A DNA stretch of 64,000 nucleotides from Oscillospiraceae bacterium (GTDB lineage Bacteria; Bacillota; Clostridia; Oscillospirales; CAG-272): the NCBI GenBank assembly GCA_015064395.1, contig SVSH01000009.1, positions 1-64,000 of the forward strand, read 5' to 3'. Position 1 is the stretch's first letter. Every line of letters starts with the position of its first letter. A model generated the notes under the pieces. It was not told where the DNA came from and did no database searches. It saw nothing but the letters and a program-made list of their open reading frames with translations. Both the position numbers and the translations under genes were made by a program. Shown piece after piece: positions 40,426-48,823 of this stretch.

Positions 40426-42381
40426 TTACTGTTGTCCGTCCCACAGCCTCACAACCTCAAAATTCCCCTCTCCGAGAATATACATATATCCGTCAATTAG
40501 CGTACCGCGGCAGTGGTCGGGGACTGCCCCAATACCAACGTTCATTACCTCGCGCAGCTCAAAACCGTCGAAATGAAGCACGATATAGCGAAGAGTTTCG
40601 TCTCTGTCATTATATTTACCGCTGTAGTCCGCAACACCCAGACCGATGAGTTGATTTTTGCGGTCGATAAAGTAAGCTTTGTATTCGCGGGAGAAATCAA
40701 AGGGCTTTTCGTAAGCGGTCACGGACACAACGCCGTCCTCGCTCTCCTCATAGATCTCGATCTTGAGCTCCCACGCATCGTTGATGCCAATGCCGAGCAG
40801 ATACCCGTTGCCAAAATTGACCAGCGACGAGGAATAACCGTCGATCACACCCGTGTCCTTGACGGTGATGTTGGAAAGATCGGAAAGATCAAAGAAGAAT
40901 ACGGGGTCGGTCAGCGTTACCACCACAGCGGTGCAAACGTAGGCCTTGTCGCCGTCAAAGCGAACGGACTCGACCGTCTCGCCCTTGGGAGCAAAGTTTT
41001 CTACCTTGGCGATCGTTTCCCAACTATTGATATCGATACAATACAGCGACGCACCAATGCCAAATTCCACGTCGGTGGACATCTGCACCGAGACGTTCGC
41101 TCCCGTGATGGTCTCCTTGAACTTGCTTGTATCGGTGGTCGTCACCACGCGCAAAATTCCCTGGTATTCGTCCAGACTGTACTGGTTCTTGACGCGGCCC
41201 TTCACGGTCGTCTTACCCATGGGGGTCAGTGTGCCGTCACCGTAGGACAATCTGGCGATCTCGGTCATGACCTCGCTCTTGGTGTAGCCGTCGTTCAACT
41301 GCGTGCGCTCGACGTACTGCGAGGTCGCATAGATGCTGTCTGTGGACACGTACACCTCCTGGGAGTAGGAAAGGAATGCGGCGTCGCCCAGCGGAGTCAG
41401 CGTCTTTTCGTCCAGCATAAAGACGGTGGTGTAACGGGGCGAGGACAGCGTCTCGGGCAGCACGATGTTCTCGGGGGCGATGCTCTCAAAGCCGTTACCC
41501 AAATCGATCTGGGGCAGGAATGTGGATTCGTCCGAAAAATCAGGATTGCGGACGGACATATTGGTCATGAGCATGAGCTGTCCGTTCACCACGCGGGAGG
41601 ACAGATAGCCGCCCGTGACGGTGACGCGGTTGGTTTCGTGCGTGTTGGCAGGGTCGGATACGTCAAGCGAGACGATGTCGATCAGCACGCGGGCATAGCC
41701 GTCGTCGTTCATCACCGCCATCGGCATAATGACCGTCAGCGTCGTGCAATCGGCGGAGAGGTACATCTCCATCTGATTGGAGTAATACATCACACCGGGG
41801 TATTCGGGTCTGTCGTAAGAATCCAACGAGCAGGAGAACACAAGCTTCGAGTTTTCCTTTTCGATGGAATACACGTACAGATTTTTTCCCTGCATATAGT
41901 AGATATACTTGTCGCTTCTCTTGAAAATGTCGCCCTCGATGACGCCCGCGACCTGGTTGTCGGTGACCTCCTCGTACTTCTGGTTGATGTCCTCTCCGGC
42001 AATTCCGTTCTCCATGTCGGGCGAAGACGCGCCGGGGGCCATGTTGTCGCCCTTGCCGACAAAAATTCCGCCGATGCTACGCAGCGTGGCCATCAGGGCC
42101 TGGAAGTTGTTTTTGTACTTGGGCTTTTGATAGGTCAGGGCGTTGATGCTCTGAATGACGGAATAATACTCACTGTCCGCGTATTCCGACACGTCGGGCG
42201 GGGTGGTGTCATAGGGGATAAACAGCACCAGGTTGAGTGCCGTTACCAGCAGGCACAGGCAGGCGGCGATGGCCGTCCATTTGTGCCAGGCGGGGCGCCG
42301 GGTCAGATTGCGGGGCGCGGCCTCCTCGACGTACTTGTCGTCAGCCAGGCTCATGGCGCGCAGCAGCTTACGTTTTTTCAT
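40426..42381 (-). CDS. membrane-anchored secreted beta-propeller protein
   Basis: Start at MKKRKLLRAMSLADDKYVEEAAPRN; one N-terminal TM then COG4880-like beta-propeller sequence (GEDINQKYEEVTDNQVAGVIEGDIFKRSDKYIYYMQGKNLYVYS). Confidence 0.85.
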   Translation of the reverse strand: MKKRKLLRAMSLADDKYVEEAAPRNLTRRPAWHKWTAIAACLCLLVTALNLVLFIPYDTTPPDVSEYADSEYYSVIQSINALTYQKPKYKNNFQALMATLRSIGGIFVGKGDNMAPGASSPDMENGIAGEDINQKYEEVTDNQVAGVIEGDIFKRSDKYIYYMQGKNLYVYSIEKENSKLVFSCSLDSYDRPEYPGVMYYSNQMEMYLSADCTTLTVIMPMAVMNDDGYARVLIDIVSLDVSDPANTHETNRVTVTGGYLSSRVVNGQLMLMTNMSVRNPDFSDESTFLPQIDLGNGFESIAPENIVLPETLSSPRYTTVFMLDEKTLTPLGDAAFLSYSQEVYVSTDSIYATSQYVERTQLNDGYTKSEVMTEIARLSYGDGTLTPMGKTTVKGRVKNQYSLDEYQGILRVVTTTDTSKFKETITGANVSVQMSTDVEFGIGASLYCIDINSWETIAKVENFAPKGETVESVRFDGDKAYVCTAVVVTLTDPVFFFDLSDLSNITVKDTGVIDGYSSSLVNFGNGYLLGIGINDAWELKIEIYEESEDGVVSVTAYEKPFDFSREYKAYFIDRKNQLIGLGVADYSGKYNDRDETLRYIVLHFDGFELREVMNVGIGAVPDHCRGTLIDGYMYILGEGNFEVVRLWDGQQ

Positions 42382-42935
42382 AATACGATCCCTTCTTTCT
42401 CCAGGTGTTCTCTGAATTTGTTTCTTGTTCGCATCAATGCCACCTTGACCGCGCTCTCGCCCAGCTCCATCTCCCGTGCGATGCTTTTGATGGGGCTGGC
42501 GTACCAATACCGCTGCATGAACATCACGCGGTCGCGCTTATCAAGGGAGGCCAGGAATGAGTTGATGGCATCTCCCAGTGCGATCTTGTCGGTCGGGTCA
42601 AGGGTCGAGTCGGCATCGGGGATGCACTCACTCCACTCGTCGAGGATGATCTCGATGGGGCCTTGCCGCTTTTGCGCGGTGTTCTTGTCCAGGCGATCGA
42701 GTGCTAAATTGCGGGTGATCTTGCCAAGGAAGGTGGACAGGCGGCTCGGTCTTGCGGGGGGCATGGCGCCCCAGGCGCGAAGATACGTGTCGTTGACGCA
42801 CTCCTCGGCGTCCTCGTTGGAATAGAGGATGGCGTAGGCGATGCGGTGGCAGTATTTGCCGTATTTCTTTTGGGTTTGGGACAGGGCTTTTTCATTGCGT
42901 TGCCAATACAGATCGACGATTTGTTGGTCTTCCAT
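42378..42935 (-). CDS. ECF-type RNA polymerase sigma factor
   Basis: 185 aa; DAEECVNDTYLRAWGAMPPARPSRLSTFLGKITRNLALDRLDK, region 4 FMQRYWYASPIKSIAREMELGESAVKVALMRTRNKFREHL. Confidence 0.92.
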   Translation of the reverse strand: MEDQQIVDLYWQRNEKALSQTQKKYGKYCHRIAYAILYSNEDAEECVNDTYLRAWGAMPPARPSRLSTFLGKITRNLALDRLDKNTAQKRQGPIEIILDEWSECIPDADSTLDPTDKIALGDAINSFLASLDKRDRVMFMQRYWYASPIKSIAREMELGESAVKVALMRTRNKFREHLEKEGIVL

Positions 42936-43042
42936 TGTGTCACCTCCCGGGGGTTTTCAGGTACCTTTCACCTTAATACACGGCATTTGGGATCGTTTGG
43001 TTACAGTATAGCACGGAAAAGTTTGGGTGTAAAGGCTGAATT

Positions 43043-43278
43043 TTCAACAACTTCTTCTTTTGACGCGCGTACAGCTTCGCGCCGCGCTGTGCCGGCAGGG
43101 GTGTTCATTCTTTGCCGCGCGGCAAAGAACGAACCAAGAAAACGCGCCAAAGGGTTCCAGACCCTTTGGCGCCTTTCTTCCGCCACTTCTTGGGGCGTGC
43201 CAAGAAGTGGCATCCAAAAACCGCACAGCTTGCGCGTGCCGCAGGCACAGTGCAAGCGTGGGCAGGAGAAGCCGCAAA
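43043..43278. repeat. modular intergenic repeat copy R14, minimal form (two ends only)
   Basis: Left end CTTCTTCTTTTGACGCGCGTACAGCTTCGCGCCGCGCTGTGCCGG + GTTCATTCTTTGCC-GCGC-GGCAAAGAACGAAC, a short CCAAAGGG..CCCTTTGG core, then the right end GCCACTTCTTGG..CCAAGAAGTGGC. Confidence 0.87.
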
Positions 43279-43318
43279 AAAATCTTCAAAAATCCCCGCA
43301 AAAATCTGAAAATAATAG

Positions 43319-43347
43319 GTGACAAACGCAAAAATATCTGTTATAAT
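43319..43347 (+). promoter_or_regulatory. predicted promoter of kdgK-like gene
   Basis: GTGACA-17 nt-TATAAT. Confidence 0.6.
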
Positions 43348-43399
43348 AACAGTCAGATATATCCCACCCTACAAAAAATCACCCGAAAGGATACATACC

Positions 43400-44422
43400 A
43401 TGAAAAAAGTAGTCACATTTGGAGAACTGATGCTCCGCCTCGCCCCCGAGGGCTATAACCGCTTCGTCCAGTCCGAAAGCTTCGGCGCTACCTTCGGCGG
43501 CGGTGAAGCCAACGTCGCCGTCTCCCTTGCCAACTACGGCGTCGACGCCGCCTTCGTCACCAAGCTCCCCACCCACGAGATCGGTCAGATGGCCGTCAAC
43601 TCGCTCCGCAAGTACGGTGTAGATACCTCCAAGATCGTCCGCGGCGGCGATCGCGTCGGTATCTATTACCTCGAAAAGGGCGCAAGCCAGCGTCCCTCCA
43701 AGGTCATCTACGACCGTGCCTACTCCTCCATCTGGACGGCACAGCCCTCCGATTTTGATTGGAATGCCATCTTCGAAGGCGTGGATTGGTTCCACTTCAC
43801 CGGCATCACCCCCGCCCTCAATCCTACCGTAGCCTCCATCTGCCTTGAGGCTTGTAAGGCCGCCAAGGAGAGAAACATCACCGTTTCCTGCGACCTCAAC
43901 TACCGTAAAAAGCTGTGGACGAGAGAAGAGGCTCGCGCAACCATGACCGAGCTGATGCCCTACGTTGACGTCTGCATCTCCAACGAGGAGGATGCTCACG
44001 ACGTCTTCGGTATCGACGCCGAGAACACCGATATCAATGCCGGCAAGGTCAATCACGAGGGCTACAAGAGCGTCGCAAGACAGCTCATGGACAAGTTTGG
44101 CTTTCAGAAGGTGGCCATCACCCTGCGCTCCTCCATCAGCGCCAACGACAACGACTGGGCCGGCATGCTGTACGATGGCGAGAACTACTGCTTCTCCAAG
44201 TCCTACCATATGCACATCGTTGACCGCGTCGGCGGCGGCGACAGTTTCGGCGGCGGTCTGATCTACTCGCAGCTCATGGGCTACTCCACCCAGGATTCCA
44301 TCGAGTTCGCCGTTGCGGCCAGCTGCCTGAAGCACTCCATCGAGGGCGACTACAATATGGTCAGCGTCGCAGAGGTCAAATCTCTGGCCGGCGGTAACGC
44401 AAGCGGTCGCGTACAGCGGTAA
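43400..44422 (+). CDS. kdgK: PfkB-family sugar kinase (2-keto-3-deoxygluconate kinase-like)
   Basis: Start MKKVVTFGELMLRLAPEGYNRFVQSESFGATFGGGEANVAVSLANYG; DRVGGGDSFGGGLIYS. Confidence 0.85.
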   Translation: MKKVVTFGELMLRLAPEGYNRFVQSESFGATFGGGEANVAVSLANYGVDAAFVTKLPTHEIGQMAVNSLRKYGVDTSKIVRGGDRVGIYYLEKGASQRPSKVIYDRAYSSIWTAQPSDFDWNAIFEGVDWFHFTGITPALNPTVASICLEACKAAKERNITVSCDLNYRKKLWTREEARATMTELMPYVDVCISNEEDAHDVFGIDAENTDINAGKVNHEGYKSVARQLMDKFGFQKVAITLRSSISANDNDWAGMLYDGENYCFSKSYHMHIVDRVGGGDSFGGGLIYSQLMGYSTQDSIEFAVAASCLKHSIEGDYNMVSVAEVKSLAGGNASGRVQR

Positions 44423-44478
44423 TTTGATCACGAAAAAAGAAGGGCTTTACGCTCCTTCTCATAAGGATGTTTACAAAT

Positions 44479-44526
44479 TTCGGCAGAGACATTGTTTTCT
44501 CTGCCGATTTGTGTTATAATGGGAGC
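44479..44526 (+). promoter_or_regulatory. hairpin and promoter leader element, copy A
   Basis: CGGCAGAGACATTGTTTTCTCTGCCGATTTGTGTTATAATGGGA: 8-bp stem; TTGTTT-17 nt-TATAAT (44492-44520). Near-copy at 58712-58758. Confidence 0.6.
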
Positions 44527-44648
44527 AACAAAAAGCCTCGCCCTTTGGGAGAGGTGGCGGCGTAGCCGACGGAGAGGGTTAGATGATGGATTGAAATGCC
44601 CTCTCACCCGCTATCGCGGGAGCTCTCCCAAAGGGAGAGCCTTTGGAT
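44526..44648. repeat. palindromic CTCTCCC/GGGAGAGG dispersed repeat
   Basis: GCCTCGCCCTTTGGGAGAGGTGGCGGCGTAGCCGACGGAGAGGG...CCCTCTCACCCGC..GCTCTCCCAAAGGGAGAGCC; partial relative at 2690-2740 (CCCTCTCCGTCGGCTTCGCCGACACCTCTCCC). Confidence 0.7.
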
Positions 44649-44741
44649 ACGTTCAATTTAGGGGTATGGGCTTTGCCCGATGCCCGCGTTGCAAGCAACG
44701 CTGTAATACAAAGGCGAAACTGGCGATAAAGGAGGTTATAT

Positions 44742-45245
44742 ATGTTCTCTATCATTGCTTCTAATCTTCATTGGCTGGAAGGGGTAGATCCCACCGAGGA
44801 TTTATGTCTTCACGGAAATGCAAAAGCAATCATAGGACATGAAGTTCTGGAATATGATAATGCAACAGTCAGTTCAACTGCATTGTATTTGCTGAAATCC
44901 TTGAAAGAAGATCATAAAATATATGAGAGTAATCAAATGCTTCCTTGCTGTGGCTTTTTTATGATAGCAAATGAAGAACTTTCAAGAGTTGATATTTGTG
45001 GTTGTCCTAACGGCGTTGATTGGTCGGTTTTGCACGAAAACGGTAATATTGTTTTAGTTACAGAAGCAGGAGAAAGAACGGAAATCTTATTTGAAGAATA
45101 TAAAACGACCGTCTTTGCATTCGCAGACCAAGTAGAATTCTTTTATAATTCTGCTGCAGAGAAAAAAATACCCGAAGATGCTTTTGATCGAAACGGTTAT
45201 ATTGCCTTTTGGAACGAATGGAAGGCAATACGTTACGGAATATGA
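44742..45245 (+). CDS. hypothetical protein, visibly lower GC than neighbours
   Basis: 167 aa ORF after GGAGG; family not recognised. Confidence 0.75.
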   Translation: MFSIIASNLHWLEGVDPTEDLCLHGNAKAIIGHEVLEYDNATVSSTALYLLKSLKEDHKIYESNQMLPCCGFFMIANEELSRVDICGCPNGVDWSVLHENGNIVLVTEAGERTEILFEEYKTTVFAFADQVEFFYNSAAEKKIPEDAFDRNGYIAFWNEWKAIRYGI

Positions 45246-45248
45246 TAA

Positions 45249-45286
45249 AGCCCCGACAGACTTTTTCATGATCTGTTGGGGTTATC
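45249..45286 (+). terminator. terminator of the 44742 gene
   Basis: GCCCCGACAGACTTTTTCATGATCTGTTGGGGT then TATCTTTG. Confidence 0.6.
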
Positions 45287-45317
45287 TTTGTCTACTGCAG
45301 AGCAATTATGCCTTTTT

Positions 45318-45366
45318 GGACCGTCGGGGACCTATCTCGCAAGCGAGATTACGCCGGTCCCTACAG
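45318..45366. repeat. GTAGGGACCG-type REP-like palindrome
   Basis: GGACCGTCGGGGACCTATCTCGCAAGCGAGATTACGCCGGTCCCTAC. Confidence 0.6.
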
Positions 45367-45423
45367 GAAAATGTAAACTTCCTTATGAGAACCAGTCCTT
45401 CGAGCCCCTCTTTTTTCTGCCTC

Positions 45424-45452
45424 TTGCTTTTTTCCCCAACGTGTGTTACAAT
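45424..45452 (+). promoter_or_regulatory. predicted rarA promoter
   Basis: TTGCTT-17 nt-TACAAT. Confidence 0.65.
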
Positions 45453-45486
45453 AGCCTTATTGATAGAGGAAACGAGGAGTTGACAT

Positions 45487-46716
45487 ATGAGAAACGCTCA
45501 GCTCGCTGATCTTTTGCGCCCCAAGACCTTTGACGATATCGTCGGACAGGAGCACCTGTTTGGCGAGCGCGGTGTGATTCGCCGCATGGTCGAGAGCGGT
45601 CGCATCACCAATATGATATTCTACGGCCCTCCCGGCATCGGTAAGACCACCGCCGCTGAGATCATCGCCGCGCAGTCGGGCATGCTGTTCCGCCGCCTGA
45701 ACGCTACCTCGGCGTCGCTCGCCGACGTCAAGGCCGTGCTGTCCGAAACGGACAACGTATTCGGCGCGGGCGGGGTGCTGTTGTACCTGGACGAGATCCA
45801 GTATTTTAACCGCAAGCAACAGCAGTCGTTGCTCGAATATATGGAGGACGGACGGGTCACGCTCATCTCGTCCACCACCGAAAACCCCCATTTTTACGTC
45901 TACAATGCCATTTTGTCCCGCGCCAGCCTGTTTGAATTCAAGCCGGTTCCGCCCCGCGCCATCCTCCCCGCGCTTCGTCGGGCACTGGACTATCTCAACG
46001 GCGAGTCGGGTACACAGAAGACCGCCTCGGACGAGCTGCTGGAGAAGATCGGACGGGCCACGGGTGGCGACGTTCGCCGGGCCATCGGTCTTTTGGAAAA
46101 CACCTTTTTTGCCGCCGACGGCGAGCTGTCCGAGGAGGATATGATGTCCTTCTCCACCTCGGTGGGGAATTTCAACGACGACACGCATTACGATCTGCTT
46201 TCCTGCCTGCAAAAGTCCATTCGCGGCTCCGACCCCGATGCCACCGCCTTTTACGTGGCCAAGCTGGTCGCGGCGGGCGAGCTGCTCGCGCTCTGCCGTC
46301 GCTTGCAGGTGATCGCCTCCGAGGATGTCGGCCTGGCCTATCCCCAGGCGGCCATGATCACCCGCGCCTGCTGTGAGTCGGCCGTGGCTCTCGGTCTTCC
46401 CGAGGGGCGCATTCCCCTGATCAATGCGGCACTTTTGCTGGCGACCTCGCCCAAATCCAACAGCGCGTATCTGGCGCTGGATGCCGCGTCGCAGGACATC
46501 GCCGCGGGCAAAGGGAACGTCATTCCGACGCATTTGCAATCTCCCCTCTTTAAGGGCTATCGCTACCCCCACGACTATCCCGATCATTACGTCGCCCAAG
46601 AGTATCTGCCGGACGATCTGAAGAACGCCCGCTACTATAAGCCTGCCCCCAACAAGCAGGAAATGGCGGCGGCCGCCTATTGGGAGGGCGTGCACGAGCG
46701 AGCAAAGAAGAAATGA
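45487..46716 (+). CDS. rarA: replication-associated recombination protein A (RarA/MgsA AAA ATPase)
   Basis: 409 aa; LADLLRPKTFDDIVGQEHLFGERGVIRRMVESGRITNMIFYGPPGIGKTTAAEIIA. Confidence 0.95.
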   Translation: MRNAQLADLLRPKTFDDIVGQEHLFGERGVIRRMVESGRITNMIFYGPPGIGKTTAAEIIAAQSGMLFRRLNATSASLADVKAVLSETDNVFGAGGVLLYLDEIQYFNRKQQQSLLEYMEDGRVTLISSTTENPHFYVYNAILSRASLFEFKPVPPRAILPALRRALDYLNGESGTQKTASDELLEKIGRATGGDVRRAIGLLENTFFAADGELSEEDMMSFSTSVGNFNDDTHYDLLSCLQKSIRGSDPDATAFYVAKLVAAGELLALCRRLQVIASEDVGLAYPQAAMITRACCESAVALGLPEGRIPLINAALLLATSPKSNSAYLALDAASQDIAAGKGNVIPTHLQSPLFKGYRYPHDYPDHYVAQEYLPDDLKNARYYKPAPNKQEMAAAAYWEGVHERAKKK

Positions 46717-46740
46717 TGCAATACAACAAAAGGAGCTCGT

Positions 46741-47238
46741 ATGATTGACTTTTACGAAACGCCCGAGCGGGAGAATAATATTGCAAGCCTGGCTACGCTG
46801 ATTGGCGGTATCGCGGGTATTGTGCTGTTTGCCGCCTCCAATTACATTCCCTACCCCTCCGTTGCCCAGATGATCGGCCTGGTGCTTTTGGTCATTGCGG
46901 TCATGATGGCGGTGCGCTGGCAGACGCGCTATCGCTACCGGGTGAGCGAGGATGCCGAGGACGGAACGGTGGAGCTTTCGGTCGTGCGCCTGCGGGGCAA
47001 CAAAACGATGACGCTGTGCAGACTTGCCCTGCGGGATCTGCAAAAGATGGACGTGTGCACCCCGGAAAATCGCAAGGAATGCAAGCAGAAATATCACGCC
47101 GACAAGATATACAATTACTGTCCTGACGTGCTGCCCCCAAGGTCGGTGTATCTGCATTTTGAGGAAGCGGGGCAGAAAATCGTGCTGTGTCTGCAGGCGA
47201 GCGAGGAGTTTTTGACTCGTATGAAGTCGCTGATGTGA
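46741..47238 (+). CDS. small membrane protein, unknown function
   Basis: 165 aa, two TM then a soluble domain; directly downstream of rarA. Confidence 0.75.
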   Translation: MIDFYETPERENNIASLATLIGGIAGIVLFAASNYIPYPSVAQMIGLVLLVIAVMMAVRWQTRYRYRVSEDAEDGTVELSVVRLRGNKTMTLCRLALRDLQKMDVCTPENRKECKQKYHADKIYNYCPDVLPPRSVYLHFEEAGQKIVLCLQASEEFLTRMKSLM

Positions 47239-47245
47239 ATATAAG

Positions 47246-47278
47246 GGAAGCTTCCGCAGGGGGGCTTCCTTTTCTTTC
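47246..47278 (+). terminator. terminator downstream of 46741-47238
   Basis: GGAAGCTTCCGCAGGGGGGCTTCCTTTTCTTT. Confidence 0.7.
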
Positions 47279-47372
47279 GCCATTTCTTTGTGGAATGACA
47301 AAGAAATGGCATCCCTGCCGGCACAGCGCGGCGCGAAGCTGTACGCGCGTCAAGAGGAGAAGTTGTTTAAAT
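47275..47372. repeat. solo right end of the modular repeat (R15)
   Basis: GCCATTTCTTTGT-N6-ACAAAGAAATGGC..CCGGCACAGCGCGGCGCGAAGCTGTACGCGCGTCAAGAGGAGAAGTTGTTTAAATTT. Confidence 0.8.
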
Positions 47373-47384
47373 TTCGCTTTCTAT

Positions 47385-47832
47385 CCTCGGGCGCGCCACA
47401 ACGCGGCGCGCTGTGCTAGTCTGCTACTTCTTGGCGTTCCCCAAGAAGTAGCCAAGAAAGGAACCAAGGGGACACCCCTTGGCACCCCACTGCCCGACGG
47501 CTTTTTGAGAGCCGCCGGGGCTTTTGCCTTCCCAAGCCTCCTCCATCTTGGTCGCATGAGCGCACGCCCAAGATGGGTGCGGTTAGGAAAGAATTTTTGC
47601 TTTCTCTGCCTGCCGCTCGTGTTGGCTAAATTTGAGGCACAGCACTAAAAACGCATATGTGATCTCTCTTGTTGCTCTTTGCAGAGCGGCAAAGGAGGGG
47701 GTTCCCAGGGGGAACGCCTGGGCGCGCTTTCTTGGTTCGTTCTTTGCCGCGTGGCAAAGAATGAACATCCAAGACCGGTACAGCGCGGCGCGAAGCTGTA
47801 CGCGCGTCAAAAGAAGAAGGTGTTTGAAATTT
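47385..47832. repeat. modular intergenic repeat copy R16 (same subtype as R8 and R13)
   Basis: CGGCGCGCTGTGC, GCTACTTCTTGG..CCAAGAAGTAGC, GCCCAAGATGGG, CTGCCGCTCGTGTTGGC, GTTCGTTCTTTGCC..GGCAAAGAATGAAC, GTCAAAAGAAGAAGGTGTTTGAAATTTA. Confidence 0.85.
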
Positions 47833-47890
47833 AACCTCTCCCCCCAATATTTTACCCCATAAAAAAAGTCGAAAAAAAGTAAAAAAATCA

Positions 47891-47919
47891 TTGATTTTAT
47901 TACCCAAATGTGATACAAT
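47891..47919 (+). promoter_or_regulatory. predicted promoter of the RDD gene and ABC operon
   Basis: TTGATT-17 nt-TACAAT. Confidence 0.6.
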
Positions 47920-47995
47920 GGATGTGTCCGTATGAAAGTATATATAATTATGTAACTTTTTTGTGCGACTCGCACAAAAGAAAGGGGAGGAATTT

Positions 47996-48757
47996 ATGAT
48001 AAGTGACCTGCAGAAGGCAAGTCTTCTCAAACGAGCCTCCGCTTTTTTGTTGGATATCATTCTGCTGGCCGTCCTGGTCACCGGGTTGGCTTTTTTGATC
48101 TCCACTGTCACGGGTTACGACAACTACGTCCAACAAATGAACGATCTCGAAAAGGAATACGAGGAAAAATTTAACGTCTCCTTTGATCTGACCGAACAGG
48201 AATACAATGAATTGTCCCAACAAGAAAAGACAAAGATCGATGAGGTCTATGCCGCCTACGCTGCCGACGAGAGAGTCGTTTATGCCTATAACATGATGGT
48301 CAACCTGATCCTTCTGACCACCTCACTGAGCATTCTGGGCGCATACCTTGTGCTCGAGTTGATCCTGCCCCTTGTCTTTGGCAACGGACAGACGGTGGGC
48401 AAAAAGATATTTGCCATCGGGCTGATGCAGACCAACGGAGTCAGGGTCTCCGCCTTTTCGATGTTTGTGCGCACCGTCCTTGGCAAGTGCACCATCGGAA
48501 CGCTGGTGCCTGCCGCCATCATCATTCTCAGCATGCTGGGATCGGCCGGTATCACGGGGCCGATCATCCTGCTTCTGATCCTTGTGCTTCAGATCGGCCT
48601 TATCGTCGGTACCAAGACCAATTCCGCCATCCATGACGTGCTGGCCTATACCGTCGCCGTCGATCTCGCCTCTCAGATGATCTTCGACTCGCCCGAGCAG
48701 ATGCTTGAGTACAAAAAGAAGATCCACGCCGAGGCTGCCGACCGCGCGCAGTATTGA
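47996..48757 (+). CDS. RDD family membrane protein
   Basis: Start MISDLQKASLLKRASAFLLDIILLAVLV; FGNGQTVGKKIFAIGLMQTNG; HDVLAYTVAVDL. Confidence 0.9.
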   Translation: MISDLQKASLLKRASAFLLDIILLAVLVTGLAFLISTVTGYDNYVQQMNDLEKEYEEKFNVSFDLTEQEYNELSQQEKTKIDEVYAAYAADERVVYAYNMMVNLILLTTSLSILGAYLVLELILPLVFGNGQTVGKKIFAIGLMQTNGVRVSAFSMFVRTVLGKCTIGTLVPAAIIILSMLGSAGITGPIILLLILVLQIGLIVGTKTNSAIHDVLAYTVAVDLASQMIFDSPEQMLEYKKKIHAEAADRAQY

Positions 48758-48823
48758 GCTCTTTTCGTTGAGAAAACAAAAATAAAAATATAAAAAATAT
48801 AACACTCAAGAAAGGGATTTTGT

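Noticed and set aside
44742-45245. Toxin-antitoxin or immunity gene
   Set aside because: Single small low-GC ORF without a recognisable partner or domain; left as hypothetical.
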